Shown in pieces: positions 1 to 12,712 of a stretch of DNA of 64,000 nucleotides; position 1 is the stretch's first letter; each line of letters opens with the position of its first letter. This DNA comes from Xiphydria camelus (taxonomy: Eukaryota > Arthropoda > Insecta > Hymenoptera > Xiphydriidae), in contig OY783195.1 of NCBI GenBank assembly GCA_963678675.1, forward strand, positions 27,453,385 through 27,517,384, in the 5' to 3' direction. A model generated the notes under the pieces. It searched no databases. It had not been told where the DNA came from and saw nothing but the letters and a program-made list of their open reading frames with translations. The position numbers and the translations under genes are program-made.

Positions 1-15
1 ATGACTATTGTAAAA

Positions 16-292
16 GCAGGAAATGATTCATTTTGATCTGTCCCATACCGTCGACCGATTTCGGAGCGACAAAGCACGCAAAAACTGTTGTCTCTCAATT
101 GCATGTGTCCAGCGTTGACGAACGTTTTTTACATACCACGTTCGGGCTTCTGTCGGTAAATTTGAGATGCGTCAAAGGAGCTTCGAAATATAACGGTATT
201 TATTACCGTGGGCACTGTAGGAAATGACTCATTCTGACCTGCCCCATACCGCCTGCCTCTACTACGACCGATTTCGGAGCGACAAACTGCAC
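16..292. repeat. Tandem duplication, two copies about 200 bp apart
   Basis: Positions 16-76 and 217-292 share an ordered block: a GAAATGATTCATT-like start, CCCATACCG, then GACCGATTTCGGAGCGACAAA. The second copy has about 15 extra bases between the two conserved halves. The copies are same-strand. No TIR or coding signal is visible. Confidence 0.7.
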
Positions 293-313
293 AGGTCGGT
301 TGCGGGGGTATTA

Positions 314-372
314 TTGCACCATATGCATCATGCGTCTACCTGTCGTGCCGTACTCAGGTATCAAGGACGGTC
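314..372 (+). repeat. Dispersed repeat, copy 1
   Basis: This block (core GTGCCGTACTCAGGTATCAA) recurs at 1651-1700 on the same strand with only a few substitutions and one 7-9 bp indel. It lies directly downstream of the 16-292 duplication, so a larger ancient duplicated segment is likely. Confidence 0.65.
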
Positions 373-1482
373 AATTGACCCCTAACCCCTATCACCGCGA
401 GGGGTTAGTTGTACCTGCAGGAAACAAACCAGAAATGCTGAGATGGGGTATCATCGATACAACTCCATTGCTCCATAACATTTAAATATTTAAATATATA
501 TTCAATTTTATTAAAAAATGCCTTTCTAAATTTGTTTGGTTTTATTCTAATGGTGCCATGTTCTGGACGCCATGAACCATGAACGAAATTTTCTTTTCTT
601 TTTTTGCTGACTGACGGGCGTTGTCCCACAAAATCGATGACTGACCATTTTGTTTATGTTTGATATAACATTTAATACCCTCACAAAAGTTTTGAAGCGT
701 AGTAAACGAACTGCACAGTATTTATTTTTTGCACATACATTGCGGCCGACTGACTAGCTCCGTCCCCACATTTAACTGACTGACTGTCTTAACTTTTATT
801 TATATGCAATATACAAGTTGTATATCGATTTTCAGCCTTAGTAAATTCATTTTATTACCTCGGCAGGAATGACAACTTCGCTGGCGTCTCTGAGACACCT
901 GTTCTAAGTTTCGCTTGACATACACATTCGCAGTATGTTTGTCTACACAACCATTGTAATAAACTATAAAAAACTAGGCTTAGTAAATTCAGACTTTTTT
1001 TGGCTCTGGCTCTTGGACTATAACTGGACCGAGTGGTGGTTGTTAGGGTTTCCTAGTTTTCCGATAGACCATCGGTCGGAATTCGTCGCTACTTCTAATT
1101 ATAAGTGGATTAAGTAGCCGACGGCTAGCGGTTCCGGGAAATTATACATTAATTATATTATAAGCCACAGCCCCTGCTTGGTCTTAACATTTTCATAACT
1201 TCAATTTTGAAAAGGAGAAACGATAAATTATACATTTAACCCTTTCAGCCACGACTTTTTTTTTATCAGGTGAAAAAATATTTGATTAGTGATTTTGGAT
1301 CACTGGAAGTGCTATAACCCTTCACTTGAAAAATTGATCTTTAGCTAAATGTGACTAACGCACTTCAAATGGGATGCCATCAGTTGACTACATCATTTTT
1401 AAGTGGCAAAACGCAATCAATTCCGCATAAACGGAGTTAAGATTCTTATGTCGTCACGGGACTGTGAACTCATTAGCAGCCT

Positions 1483-1635
1483 GGGCCCCCTTTCTCGAAC
1501 TCGCTCGTATCCTTGCGTGCACTTAGCCAATAGACCAATCAGGATCAAGTATTCCGTTGTTGCGGGGGTCCTGATTGGTCTACTCACTAAGAAACGTATA
1601 CGTTTCTCCTGCGAGTGACTCGAGAAAGGGGGCCC
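1483..1635. mobile_element. Palindromic MITE-like element, GGGCCCCC ends
   Basis: A perfect 16-bp terminal inverted repeat (GGGCCCCCTTTCTCGA at 1483-1498 and its complement at 1620-1635) bounds 153 bp. A second perfect 14-bp inverted pair lies inside at 1531-1544 and 1569-1582 (TAGACCAATCAGGA). It has no coding capacity and its superfamily is unclear. Confidence 0.65.
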
Positions 1636-1650
1636 TGTACTACAACCCAT

Positions 1651-1700
1651 TTGCACCATGCGCCTACCTGGCGTGCCGTACTCAGGTATCAAGGATGGTC
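1651..1700 (+). repeat. Dispersed repeat, copy 2
   Basis: Second copy of the block at 314-372, lying just after the palindromic element at 1483-1635. Confidence 0.65.
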
Positions 1701-2207
1701 TCTGCCGCGCGAACTCTGTAAAATTTTGCTGTCCGCCGCGAACTCTACTTGTCCGCCGCGGCAGGCCGCCTTCTGTTTGACTGGGATAATGCAACATTAC
1801 TTGCTACAAATTTCGCGCGGTAAGGCCGCGCGGTGAGTTCGCGTTCTGTGTGCTCAGGCCTTTAACCGCGCGAGTACGGCGTGCGCGTACGACGCGTAAC
1901 GGAGAGGACGCGACGTCGACGGGGCCACGGGAAGGTTCGCGCTTCGAGCGTTTGCGCGCGCGCTCACTCCAGCGATCTCTTCGAGAAGCAAAAAGCTCGG
2001 GCGACGGGGGTGCAAGAAATTTCTAATTTGCGGTATAATTAAGGGAGGGCCGGCAAAAAGCATCCGGATTCTACCGGAGCGGCGGAAAATCACGAATTCC
2101 TCGCGACGCTCGAGCCAGCGCGCACGGGTCGTCGCGATTTTTCCCCGTTTTCCGATCTTCGATTCCTCTCGGCTCCCGCGCCACGCTGATTTTCCTTCGG
2201 TTTTCAG

Positions 2208-2314
2208 GTACAGCATTGCCACCGCCGAGGAGTGGACGAATCTGACCCGATTCTACGAAGTGGATTACGTCATAACGATAAGAAAGGCCGGATCGGAATT
2301 CATCACGGATCCCG
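2208..2314 (+). CDS. Usp48: USP48-like exon A: end of DUSP-type region
   Basis: The acceptor is TTTTCAG at 2201-2207 and the donor is GTGAGC from 2315. Base 2208 completes a codon from the upstream exon, 35 codons follow, and the final G (2314) joins GT of the next exon to make glycine. The peptide contains the segment TAEEWTNLTRFY followed by VITIRK, which fits the human segment with EEEW and VRLVRN. The other two frames give no recognisable family. Confidence 0.9.
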
Positions 2315-5300
2315 GTGAGCGAAACGACTCTCTTCTCGTCTTTTCCGATACTTGACGCTTCTATCGAGGATAACGCGTGCCTCCGACGCACATCGCCGGC
2401 CACCTGCGCGCTCTCCTTCCGTTCGCTCTGCGTTTACGCGCAACGCGACCCGCACACACACCTGCCGAACGAGCGAAGGAACACGCATCCGCGTCGAGGC
2501 AAAAAGCGGAGCACGAAAAATTCGTAATGGATCGACGCGCAGTTACTGCCGCTCGCGCCGTTATTCAAATTGACCTCTCCCGCTCCCCGCGCCGGGGTCG
2601 CGAAGTCGTTAAACGTCATTAAATGCCGAGGATCGCGGGTGAAAGGTCAGACTGGGAAGTTGCAGATCAGGTGGAGGCTTGGGTGAGATCGCGGAAGATT
2701 TCCGATCCGCGTGGACACCTCCGGCCGTCACCGAGGATCGTGACGCGGGACCACGCCTCCCCCCCTTCAGTTTCGAATCGCTCGATCCGTACGCGTACGA
2801 TAAACCGAGGCGGGACGCGTCTACGTGAATTTCAGCGATGCCATCAGCGGAGCCCGCCTTTTTTGCCGGGGACATTTCGATCTTATCGGCAATTAATTTT
2901 CGGCCGCTTCGAGAGTGTCATTATGTAAACGACCGTATACGTTCCCCGCTGCCGGAGATCGTTACGCCCTAATGCCGCCGCCCGCGCTCTTCCGCCGCGG
3001 ACGAGGTTGAACGTTACCGCGCGCGCGACGGTGGGGTGGCCTGCGCCGGAATACGTACCCACGTAGGAAGTTTGGCCTGTGGTGGACGCGCGACGCGGTC
3101 CTCCGCGAGTTTTCGCCGAGAGGGCGAAGAGCCGAGGGTCGAAAGAAATTGCGGCGCGTCGAAGTCTCGAAGATTTCCAAACGGCGTGCTTCTGGTACCC
3201 GGGGGTATTCTCCCTCGACGAAACGTTCTCGTAGTTTCGATCCAGAACCGCACCGATACCTCCGTTTCATCCACCCGTGATTCTCGGTGAAGCGTGCACC
3301 TCTCCGTTAATTAGTCTCCATCCGCGCGACGCCCTTCGACGCGGCACATCGCACCGCTTTCCGCCTGATTACCTCTTTCCAATTGCGAAGCGATCCGTGG
3401 AGAGAGAACGAGAGAGGGTGGAGGAGGAGGGAGGGTGGAGATTTTACGGTGCACCCGCGCTGCGGTTCTTCCTCCGGACCCCTTCGATGTATCAGCATCC
3501 GCGTGTCACGCGGATGATTTGAAATTTTACCCTCTTTCGCTGGAAAGGAGAGAAGACGCTTCGCGCGAGGGCTGAGAAAAAGAATTGCTTGTGCCATTTT
3601 CTTTTTTTTCCAATTAAAAACGTGATATCATTTCAGGATCAAGCCATGATTTTCTCAATGCGGGAAAATATTTGATAGGCTCGGGTAATGGTTTTTTTTT
3701 TGCGCGGAAAGGATTTCTCGTTCCCACGACGGTATTCTTGAATCGGAGTATACTATATTCTTCGATCAAGAATCTGTATTCTCAAAAATTTGTTAGGTCA
3801 TATCGACCGGTACCAGAAAAAAGCACGTATCTTTTCACTATCATTATGGAACATCGTAACTCGTTGCTATGCAGAGGAAAGTCATAAGTCATATCGATTA
3901 TAATATAATAACAAGGACTTGCGATGTTTCCACGCATAGCAACGAGTTACGACGCTTCTCAATGACGGTGAAAAGATACGTGTTTTTTTTTCTGGTACCG
4001 GTCAATGTGTTCTTGATTCAAGAAACATTTTTTTGATACTAACAATTATTTCTGTTGCACTGAAAACAAAAAATTGGTTCATTCAACCATCGGTGAGATT
4101 TAATACGACGATGTAATTGCTTCAAGTAGACATTCACTTGTTTCAACTTCAGTTTGGTTGCTTCAACTCTATTTTTCTTTACACTTTTATGGCATTGAAA
4201 TACCTAATTGCAACGTGTGTGAGGTTCGCCGTATTCAACTTCACCGATGGTTAAATGAGGTACATTTTTTGTTCAGTGTAGTATTAGCTCTAAATTAAAG
4301 GAGATTGCTCTCGAAGTCGAAACATAAATCCGGAAGATTCTTCCTGGAATAGCCTTCGTAGAGTCGAGTAATAACGTAATTTACCATAAATCCCACACAC
4401 AGGCACATCCATATTCCGCGCGTGTACGTGGCGCATCAAATCGCCCGCCGATCGCAGACATACGCCATTCTCCCCGAGTAGACTTTCTCTCACGACTCGT
4501 CGAACAAAGCCGGAAGACATTAGCGCGCGATTTACATAAATCCGCCGCGTTCCTCCGCCCCCGTCCGCGGCGCGAGTCGTCTCGTTATAATTAAGAAGTA
4601 TCCTGAAAATTAACCGACGGAAAAACCGACGTCGGGAGGCCGTCGAATGGCCTCTAAATGGAAATTCCTCTCCCTCTCCGCGCCCCCTACGTCCTTCCGA
4701 CCCGCACCCTTCGCCACTTTCGACAACCTCTCCCTCCCCGTTTCCTCGACACGCCATCCGACGCTACCGCCGGTCTCGCGGCCGCTGACGTCGGGCTCGC
4801 GTCGCGGACGATCTCGGAACGGTCGTCCTCCGTCCGGAAGGGCCGCGCGAACGGGTGGGACGGCGAAAGAGGCGCTCGTGTTTTGCGTTAACGGCGATCT
4901 CTAAACATCCCATTGTCTTGTCCGTCTCTTGGTGCGCGACTTTTTGCTACATTTGTCAATCCGCGCGCGGAGAGAGACGGAAACAAAGACGGAGGTCGTT
5001 CGACTATCGCTGCCTCGCGCGCCATTTGAATTGCAAAACCGCTCCTGGCTGAATCGAATCGCGCCTCCTCCCTCGTATCTCTCACGCGCGTCCGACGCTC
5101 TACCGCCTCTTCGTCTCCAGCTTCGAAAACGTCCGCGAGCGTCTCGCCGCGGATCTGCCCGCCGGAAATGCATCCGGGCGAGGATTTCTTCGGGGCAGAC
5201 GCCGCCGCGCGGAAGCTGTACGTATCCGAGTATGCGTTGTGCTCGTGTCGCGCTTAATTCGTGGTTGCGCGAGGAGTACAGGGGGTGGGGAACGCGGAGG

Positions 5301-8300
5301 GACGCCGCGGAGGGTGGGGACGGGAGAGACGACAGGTCCAGAACAAACAGACAATTTAGCTTATTTTAAGGGCAAGCCCGACCTCCAGGCGGCCCGACTC
5401 GAGGGGATGTGACAAAAAATTGGGGGTTGCTTTTGGTGACTGATACGGCCCTGCCTAACGAGCCTAGGCCTCTGGCTCGTTCTACTCCCGAAGCTTAGAG
5501 GGTGGTCCTCGCAGCCCGAAGCACATTAGGCCCCGTCCGAGCTCGTATCAATCACACTACCCCCTCCCCGTCCCTCCCTGACTATCGTCTCGCGCGCTCT
5601 TTCTCTCCCGCTCTCACTTTTCTCCTCGGTGTAGTCTCCGCAACCGCGCTCGCCCCCCGATGGTCGACGCAAACGCCGGAAAGGTGACGCGATTGAATTC
5701 CACGCGTCTTCGTCGTCTTTGTTCGCGTCACTCGTCAGGGGGGCTTGGATTTTTGCGGTGTCCTGAGGAATGCGCGGACACCTGAAAAAGGAGTCTTTTT
5801 TTTCTTTTGTTTTATCGACGCATAAAGAAATCGCTCGTTGATACAAATCAAACGAAGAAATACGATATTCGTTAGTACATGGATGAGAGGGTGGAGAGTC
5901 GTTCTCGGTGCGGGGCGGTACGGCGCGCGACCCCCGGTGTATCGCAAAACAGCCAGCGCTCCGGGAAATTGATATTCGGACGGCGTTTAGATTTAGAACT
6001 CGAATTTGCAGATTAGTTTCCTACGGGTTATGCGGTCCGTACGGGGAAGGAGGAGGAGGAAGGACGTGCGGGGGTGGATGGTATGGCGGTGCAGGCGGCA
6101 GGGCGGCGGTGGAGATTTAGTTTCCTCTAGAAGCCGGGGGGGTGGTTGCCTAGGGGTCAGCCCGACGATATTTGTTAACCGAGTGGCAAGTGTGCCGGAC
6201 ACGTCTTAATATATGCATCGCCATCGGTATACAGACGCGCTTCCCGTGTGTCGCTGCAGGCTGAAATTTTGGGAATGGGCTCGCGAGAGAAATACAGTAA
6301 AACTCGTTTAAGATACGAAACAAGGGACCGTGGTAGCTTCGTATCTTAAGTGGGATACCTACTGATAATGCATGAAAAGCCAGAGCACATTGTATTGTAA
6401 ATATATTATCGTGTTTTAACTATTTCTAACTCTTATTTGAGCCATTTCTAATAGTTTTTAATTATTCTAGAAAATTCAAATTCAGGATTTTAAAACAAAG
6501 AGTAATTTTGTTATTTTTTATAAAGTTTTATCGAGTTACTATTCTTGATAATACAAATATGCCTTTATACACAGATTTTCCTCTGATAAACTGAAAAAGA
6601 CAATAACAAAAAATTATTGATAACATTTTAAAAACAGAAATTAAAATATTTTGTTAGTACAGTTCTGTTTTTCTCTGTCCAAACAGGGTTGAAATATTTT
6701 GTTAAAGTTTAGAGCATTTTTTTTTGGCAAACAAACATGGCATACAAACTTACCCCTTCCCTTTCTTTCTTAAAGACATGGTAAATGGACAGCACAGACA
6801 CTGTTTCGTATATTAGAGCGGGTTTCTCGACATCAAGGGACCAATTTTCTTTGTATATTAAGCGGCATCGTATCTTATCCGTACACAGAGAACAAGAATT
6901 GGTTGGATCTACGGAAAATTACTTGCGGGGTCGCAAGTAATTATTTATTTATATCAATGAAGTCTTTTAATGCATCAATTTGATATCTCTTCCTTACAAT
7001 CATATGGAATAGTATGCGATTGCAAGGAAGAAATGTTTTATTAATGTGAAAAGAGATTAAATTGATGTAAATAAATAATTACTTGCGACCCCGCGAGTAA
7101 TTATCAGTAGATCCAACTAATTCTTTTTCTCCGCGTGTACGTATCTTAAACAGGTATAATTATTTTACACAGATTTAATAGACATTTTTTAAGGAACCGG
7201 AGAAAATTCGTATCTTTTTTTAAGCAAGTTTTACCGTATCAGTATCGCCCGTGTCATTTCTACGCCGAATCGAGTCCCCCATCGCGCGTCGTCGCGGCCG
7301 ACGAGAGAGAAAAGCAAAGCGAAACGGTCGCACAGTCGAATGCACCGCCGTTAGCGCGACGGGACGATTTCGCGCGAACAAATTAAAGCGAGCGTCCTTC
7401 GCTTCCTACGACTACTCCCCCTTCCGCACTAGTGGGGATCGTTCTCTCTTATCCTGCGGGAGATCCCCACTCGTGTCCGCGCTCAGCGGGGGATCCTCTT
7501 CCTGCCGGATTAAATGGAGCGCCCAGATGACCGATGCTCGGCTTCGCGCGCGCTGCAGAAGCGCCGTGAGAGTCGGCGGAGAAGTATAAGAGAAGCGCGG
7601 GAGGGAATCGGCGGAACGCGGAAAACAAGATAAAACGAGGATGAGCCGCGCTTAGCCGCCCTCGTACGGCGGGTCGGGGTGTTCCCGGTCGGATCGGATC
7701 GACGCCTGCGTCTCTTCGAGTACCGCGGACACCGTGACGACGATAAAACGACCTCGCGATGGCTCTCGTTCGATGACAAAATTAAATAGCTTCGGGATGC
7801 GGCATTTTATCGACCCTTTTCGAGTGCAGCGCGTTTCTTGCGGACTCCGAGCACGCCTCTGTACCTTACAGAATTCTCGGTACTGCGTTGGACTGCGCGG
7901 GATCATCAAATGAGGAAGGATTAATTCGACCGAAGCGCTCCGGTCGACCGTTAAAATTCCGTACCGCTCATTTTTCACCCGAAATAATTCACCCTCGAAT
8001 CCTAGACGCGACTAATGACTGCCGAGACCCGATTAAGACCCGAGAACCAGGAAGATCCGCGACTTCCACCGCGTAGCTAAGAGGCTTAAGTCGCGACGAC
8101 TTTGTTGTGGCGTCACGCGAAGACGTTCGTTAGCGAAATCATTATTCCCACGAACGATCTCTTCCCGGCGTTCCTCCGCGTCGACAAAGCCGGGCCTTTT
8201 GAGCCCTCCGCGGGGAAGCGGTTACGGCGTTGCGGATCGCTTTGAATGAGCGGGGAAGGGGGGAGGGTGCGCCGGCGTGACGGGGATGTTCGAGGTGTTC

Positions 8301-11300
8301 TCCGGTACTCGAGGAACGGCGGTGCGATCGTTCGAAAAGTGTGTAAATTCGAGAAAACGTCCTCTTATTCGTTCGCGAGATACAGGCTCTCTCGACTCGG
8401 CCCCGATTTTCGAGCTTACGCGACTAAGCGCCGATTCCAACAACTCTGATTAAATTGTCAATTTCCGATTAGCTTAACTTAACACGTTCCGTGCCACGCG
8501 CCGTCATATGACGGCATACGAATTTCTGGGCGGCACAAGATTTTCAGTTAGGTATAAATAACCAATACGACAAACTTTACCAAAGTTATAAGCCTGGCAC
8601 GCACAGGCAGACCTGTGATTTCGGGGCCTGGCACTCACCGGCCGAAACAGCGAAAATACCTCGGCACGGAACGTGTTAATCAAGCTCTTGCGTTCCACCA
8701 ATTTTTAACCAGTGATTAATGTGGTTCCACATGATCTTAAAATCGAAGTTTCACTGCTATGCAGTTAATCATGATTAGAACGTCGATTAAATATAATCGT
8801 GATTAGTTAATCAAGCATTTAATCAGAGTTGGTGGAATCGGCCCTAACATTCGCAAGCCAATCTTCGAATCTCGCCAATCTCGTTCCAGCCGTTTCGTCC
8901 TTTTCGCTATTTCATCGGTTAAAACTGGAGATTCGCATACAAAAGTTTCTCGTGCGAACTCGAGAATCTGGACTCAGGACGAGCATGAGCGGGGAAGAGA
9001 GGCGGGGAAGGGCGGTCGCGCGAGGAAATCGGCTCCCAGTGGCGCGCGACGATACGAGGGGGACGAACATTAATCTTTCATTCACGGGGTGGCTTCGAAG
9101 TTATGAATGAAAGTCGCCCGGTCTCTCGCGATATCGTACATCTCGGCTGGCCGCGCTAACGCGCTTTCGATTTTGATCGAAGACGCGCGCCGCCGGAGGA
9201 CGAAAGGGAATTACTACTTCGTGTCGCAGCCGACGCGCGTCTTCCGCGTTCGTCGATGCATTATCGGCAACGTGTTTAGCGATCGGGGAGCTCTGAGAAG
9301 TCTGGAATTATCGAGGAGGTTGACTTTTGAATTTAATCGGACATCGCGATTATGGAGAAGTTCGACTTTTTTTTTTCGCGGAAATGACGGCGGTAGACAA
9401 AAGAGTGATAGTTTCTCAGCCCCTCGGAACAATTTCAAAACCGTCGAGCCGTGACGCGATCGCTATTTTTTCACTCCTCCGTTTTCACCCCTCCGAATTG
9501 CTCAAAAGTTTTCCAGATGCCTGAAAAAGACGTTCATCGACTCGTTATCGATATCAGATTCCGCAACCGATGCTCGATGATTTTTGGTATACATATCTAC
9601 ACGCAAAAAAAGCAGTTTATCAGTAGTTAATAAATGTAATTTCAAATAGGGCGAGAAAAATATTTCGTTGAGAAAAAGTATAATATGATCACATTAAAAT
9701 ATTTATTTTTCTCACATAATATTCACAATTTCATTTAATTGTACCAAATAAATATCGTAATAGTTAACGAATGTTCACTTCATCCGACAAAATATTTATT
9801 TCGCCATATTCAGTGAATCGTCTATTAACTGTAAATAGGTACCTACATTGTGTTTTCTCGGTATACAGTTTCCAAGGTGCGACAACTCGATCATCGCAAT
9901 CCTGTCGATAACGTTATCGGGTCTCGCGTTCCCGGAGGACTTCGACGCGCCCTCCCGTTTCCAACGGCCGCCGCGCAGTCGGACAATCTAAATAAACTCC
10001 CGCAAGACGCCCCACGGATTCCCTCCCTCTCTCGCCCCCTCCCCCCCGCCCCTTTTCTCGCACTCGTACGCGCGCCCGTTTCGCCGCTCGCTCGCCCTCC
10101 CAAGACCGGGAAACTTCTCGGTCCCGACTAAGTTTTTGCCGCGCGCTCTCGCCATTTTATGGTTTGACTGCCCTCGGATGGCACTTTAGGGAAATACATC
10201 GGCAACACTCTCCGAAGAGAGCCTATTGTGTATCATTCGCCAATAAACCCGGCGGTGTTTGCACTGCGTGGGGAAGCTGTTTGTTTATTTGAGTGTTTCT
10301 ATCCATCTCACATTCCGAACTACATTTCGTGGCATAACACTCGTTCCGCGACCCCCTTGCCGCAGCCCTTTCCCATCGCCGGCTCCGCGCGGCTCGTTTC
10401 CCTCGATTGCGACAACCCTTCGCGCCAGTCCCGCACGTAGCCGTGATGCGTGCGCGCGTATGTATACGCGGTCGATGTATCGACTTTAGAATTACCTCCC
10501 ACCCCGTCGAAATCCCTAATTCTCCCTTCTAACGAAGTTTCAGTCAATTCGAAATGTAAACGGAATCTTGATTATCACCCGAGGATGATTCCGCGTGGTT
10601 TTTGCGCAGAGGAAAGAGGAGTGAAACCACCCAATGGCAGTCGGAGTACCGGGGAATAGTTTGCGATGGTTGAGTCGTTGTACTTTGAGCGATTTTTATC
10701 AAGAGAAACACGAATTAGCCCTCGAAAGGCGTACACGGAAAGATTGGTACCACACAGTAATAAATTGGTGTTATTTTTATGCTTTGAAAAATGATTACAT
10801 ATTTCATCATTTGCCATATACCCTATTTTGTCCCTATTTCGAAAAAAAAATATACCCTATTTCCCCTAAAATAAAGTTCAGAGATGCTGTGAGACCCGCA
10901 ATAATCTCCAAAGAAAAATTACGGTATCGCACTGTAAAAACATCCGAAAACCCTCATGTTTACCTCTTTTCTTGCAAATACAGTAAAATTTACCGGTATC
11001 AGTCTTTCCGTGTACGGATCCGACCGCAGCGATCGAATCGAATTCAAATGAAGGCGATCCTCGGTTATACCCTTCCCTCATTAGCTTAGATTTCTCGTAT
11101 TTTCTAGCCGGCAGCCCTTCGATATCTCGCAGAGACGCGAGGTGGGGATATCAGCGAGTCCTATCGCGGTAATATCGGTGCCGGTAGTAATTAGGAGTCC
11201 AGGGTGGACATACGAATTCATTTGGGGGTCGCCGCCTCTTCCCTCCGAACCTTCCCTTCCGCGGTCCCATCTCTCTTTTTCGCCCGCTCACCCCATGGCC

Positions 11301-12642
11301 CCTTCGGAAAACTGTCTGAACATGACGTAACACTCCTGAGAGCCTAGTATACCCCGGCGTTGTAGCCGCGCTAAAGCGGTTTTTGCGCTGTCCAGCCAGT
11401 AACAATGGTCGCTTCTTACACCCCCTCCGGTCACCGTATATTATTAATTACTGTATTAATCACCGGCCGTAAGCAATCTATTATACATGGATAAGAGCCT
11501 TCGGGCCGGGCCAACGCCGCGCGTCCGAGGGCGTCGATGGGATAAATCTGGCCGACGAAGGGGTTGGGACGGGCGGGGAGGTAGACGCGCCGACGGCCGA
11601 GCGACGCGGGGCCAATTTGGAAATCGACCTTTCGACCCTCGACACTCGCTCCAACCGACGCCTTTCGTCGCGGTTCGCGGCGAGAGTCGAGACGCCGCTT
11701 ACAACGATCGACGTCGTCGTTGCCCTAATTTCCGATCTCACTGTCGCAGGTTCCTGCGCCGCTTGCGTCCTGGCGCGCGTCGAGCAGGAGCGTCTCGAGA
11801 GCCTCACGTACGAGAGGGCGACGATATACATCAAGTCCGTCGACGACAGCGAGGACTACGGACTGGAGAACGGCAACGAGGTGAGACACTCGTCGGAGGA
11901 CCTTTCATTTCGGATCTCATCGAAGAACGACTTCGGGATCACGAAGGGCTTACGAACGCGTCGCGCGGGCGCGCGGGGGAGAGAGTAGCGGGGAACTTTT
12001 CATCGGCGCGAAACAAGCCGAGTCATCGAAATTCGTGGTTGTCGGCCGAGAGTGTTCCACTCTCCCTCCTTCCGCCGTCAGATTGGTGCCGGCCGATAAG
12101 GAAATTGGTTCCATCTCCTCCGTTTCGATATAATAATCGTCATTACATCTCTCGCGATGGCGAGAGTGCGCGAGCGAGTGGCCGGTGCGGTCTCTCTCCC
12201 CGGGATGATATAGCCTCTGCACCGTAAGCGCCAGGGACACCTGCTTCGCGATCTCGCGCCGCAACTCCTCCGTCGCCCCTTCGCGAAAAGATCGAACGCG
12301 CTCGTTCTCGCCACGCCTTTTCGAACGTGCGATTATTTCGTTCCCCAGGTCTCCGCGAAAAGGCCAAAGATGGACAGCGCGAGGCCGTCGAGGTCGCGGA
12401 GGAAACTCAAAGGATCGCACGAGTTGAAGGTCTCCTCCGACATTACCCTGAAGGAATTGAAGGTCATGGTGAGTAACGCGCGATTGATTCTTCCCGTACT
12501 TTCGCTCCTTGCCTCTCCCACGTCCTCGTCGGCAGGACTTGCCTCCGTCTCGCGTTCTCATCGACTCGGAAGATCCGAACGGCAGCCGCGGCGACTCGAG
12601 TCGTACAACCGGCTCTCTGCGCTCTCTTCCTGAAGATTGCGA

Positions 12643-12712
<70 letters not shown>

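Larger units (their letters stand above)
1..2207. other. Upstream intron of the USP48-like gene (partial)
   Basis: No exon can be supported here. The first recognisable exon begins at 2208 in the middle of a codon, so this stretch should be the 3' part of an intron. It is AT-rich up to about 1480 and strongly CpG-rich from about 1800 to the splice acceptor. It contains a short tandem duplication, a dispersed 50-bp repeat and one palindromic element, listed separately. The acceptor is a pyrimidine-rich tract ending TTTTCAG at 2201-2207. Confidence 0.6.
2315..11749 (+). other. Intron A-B (9.4 kb)
   Basis: GT at 2315 and AG at 11748-11749. Stretches 2315-3597, 4279-6294, 7240-8426, 8843-9599, 9863-10733 and 11013-11749 are CpG-rich, arginine/serine-biased in every frame, and show no exon-like segment with family similarity. 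AT-rich islands inside correspond to the mobile elements listed below. Confidence 0.85.
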
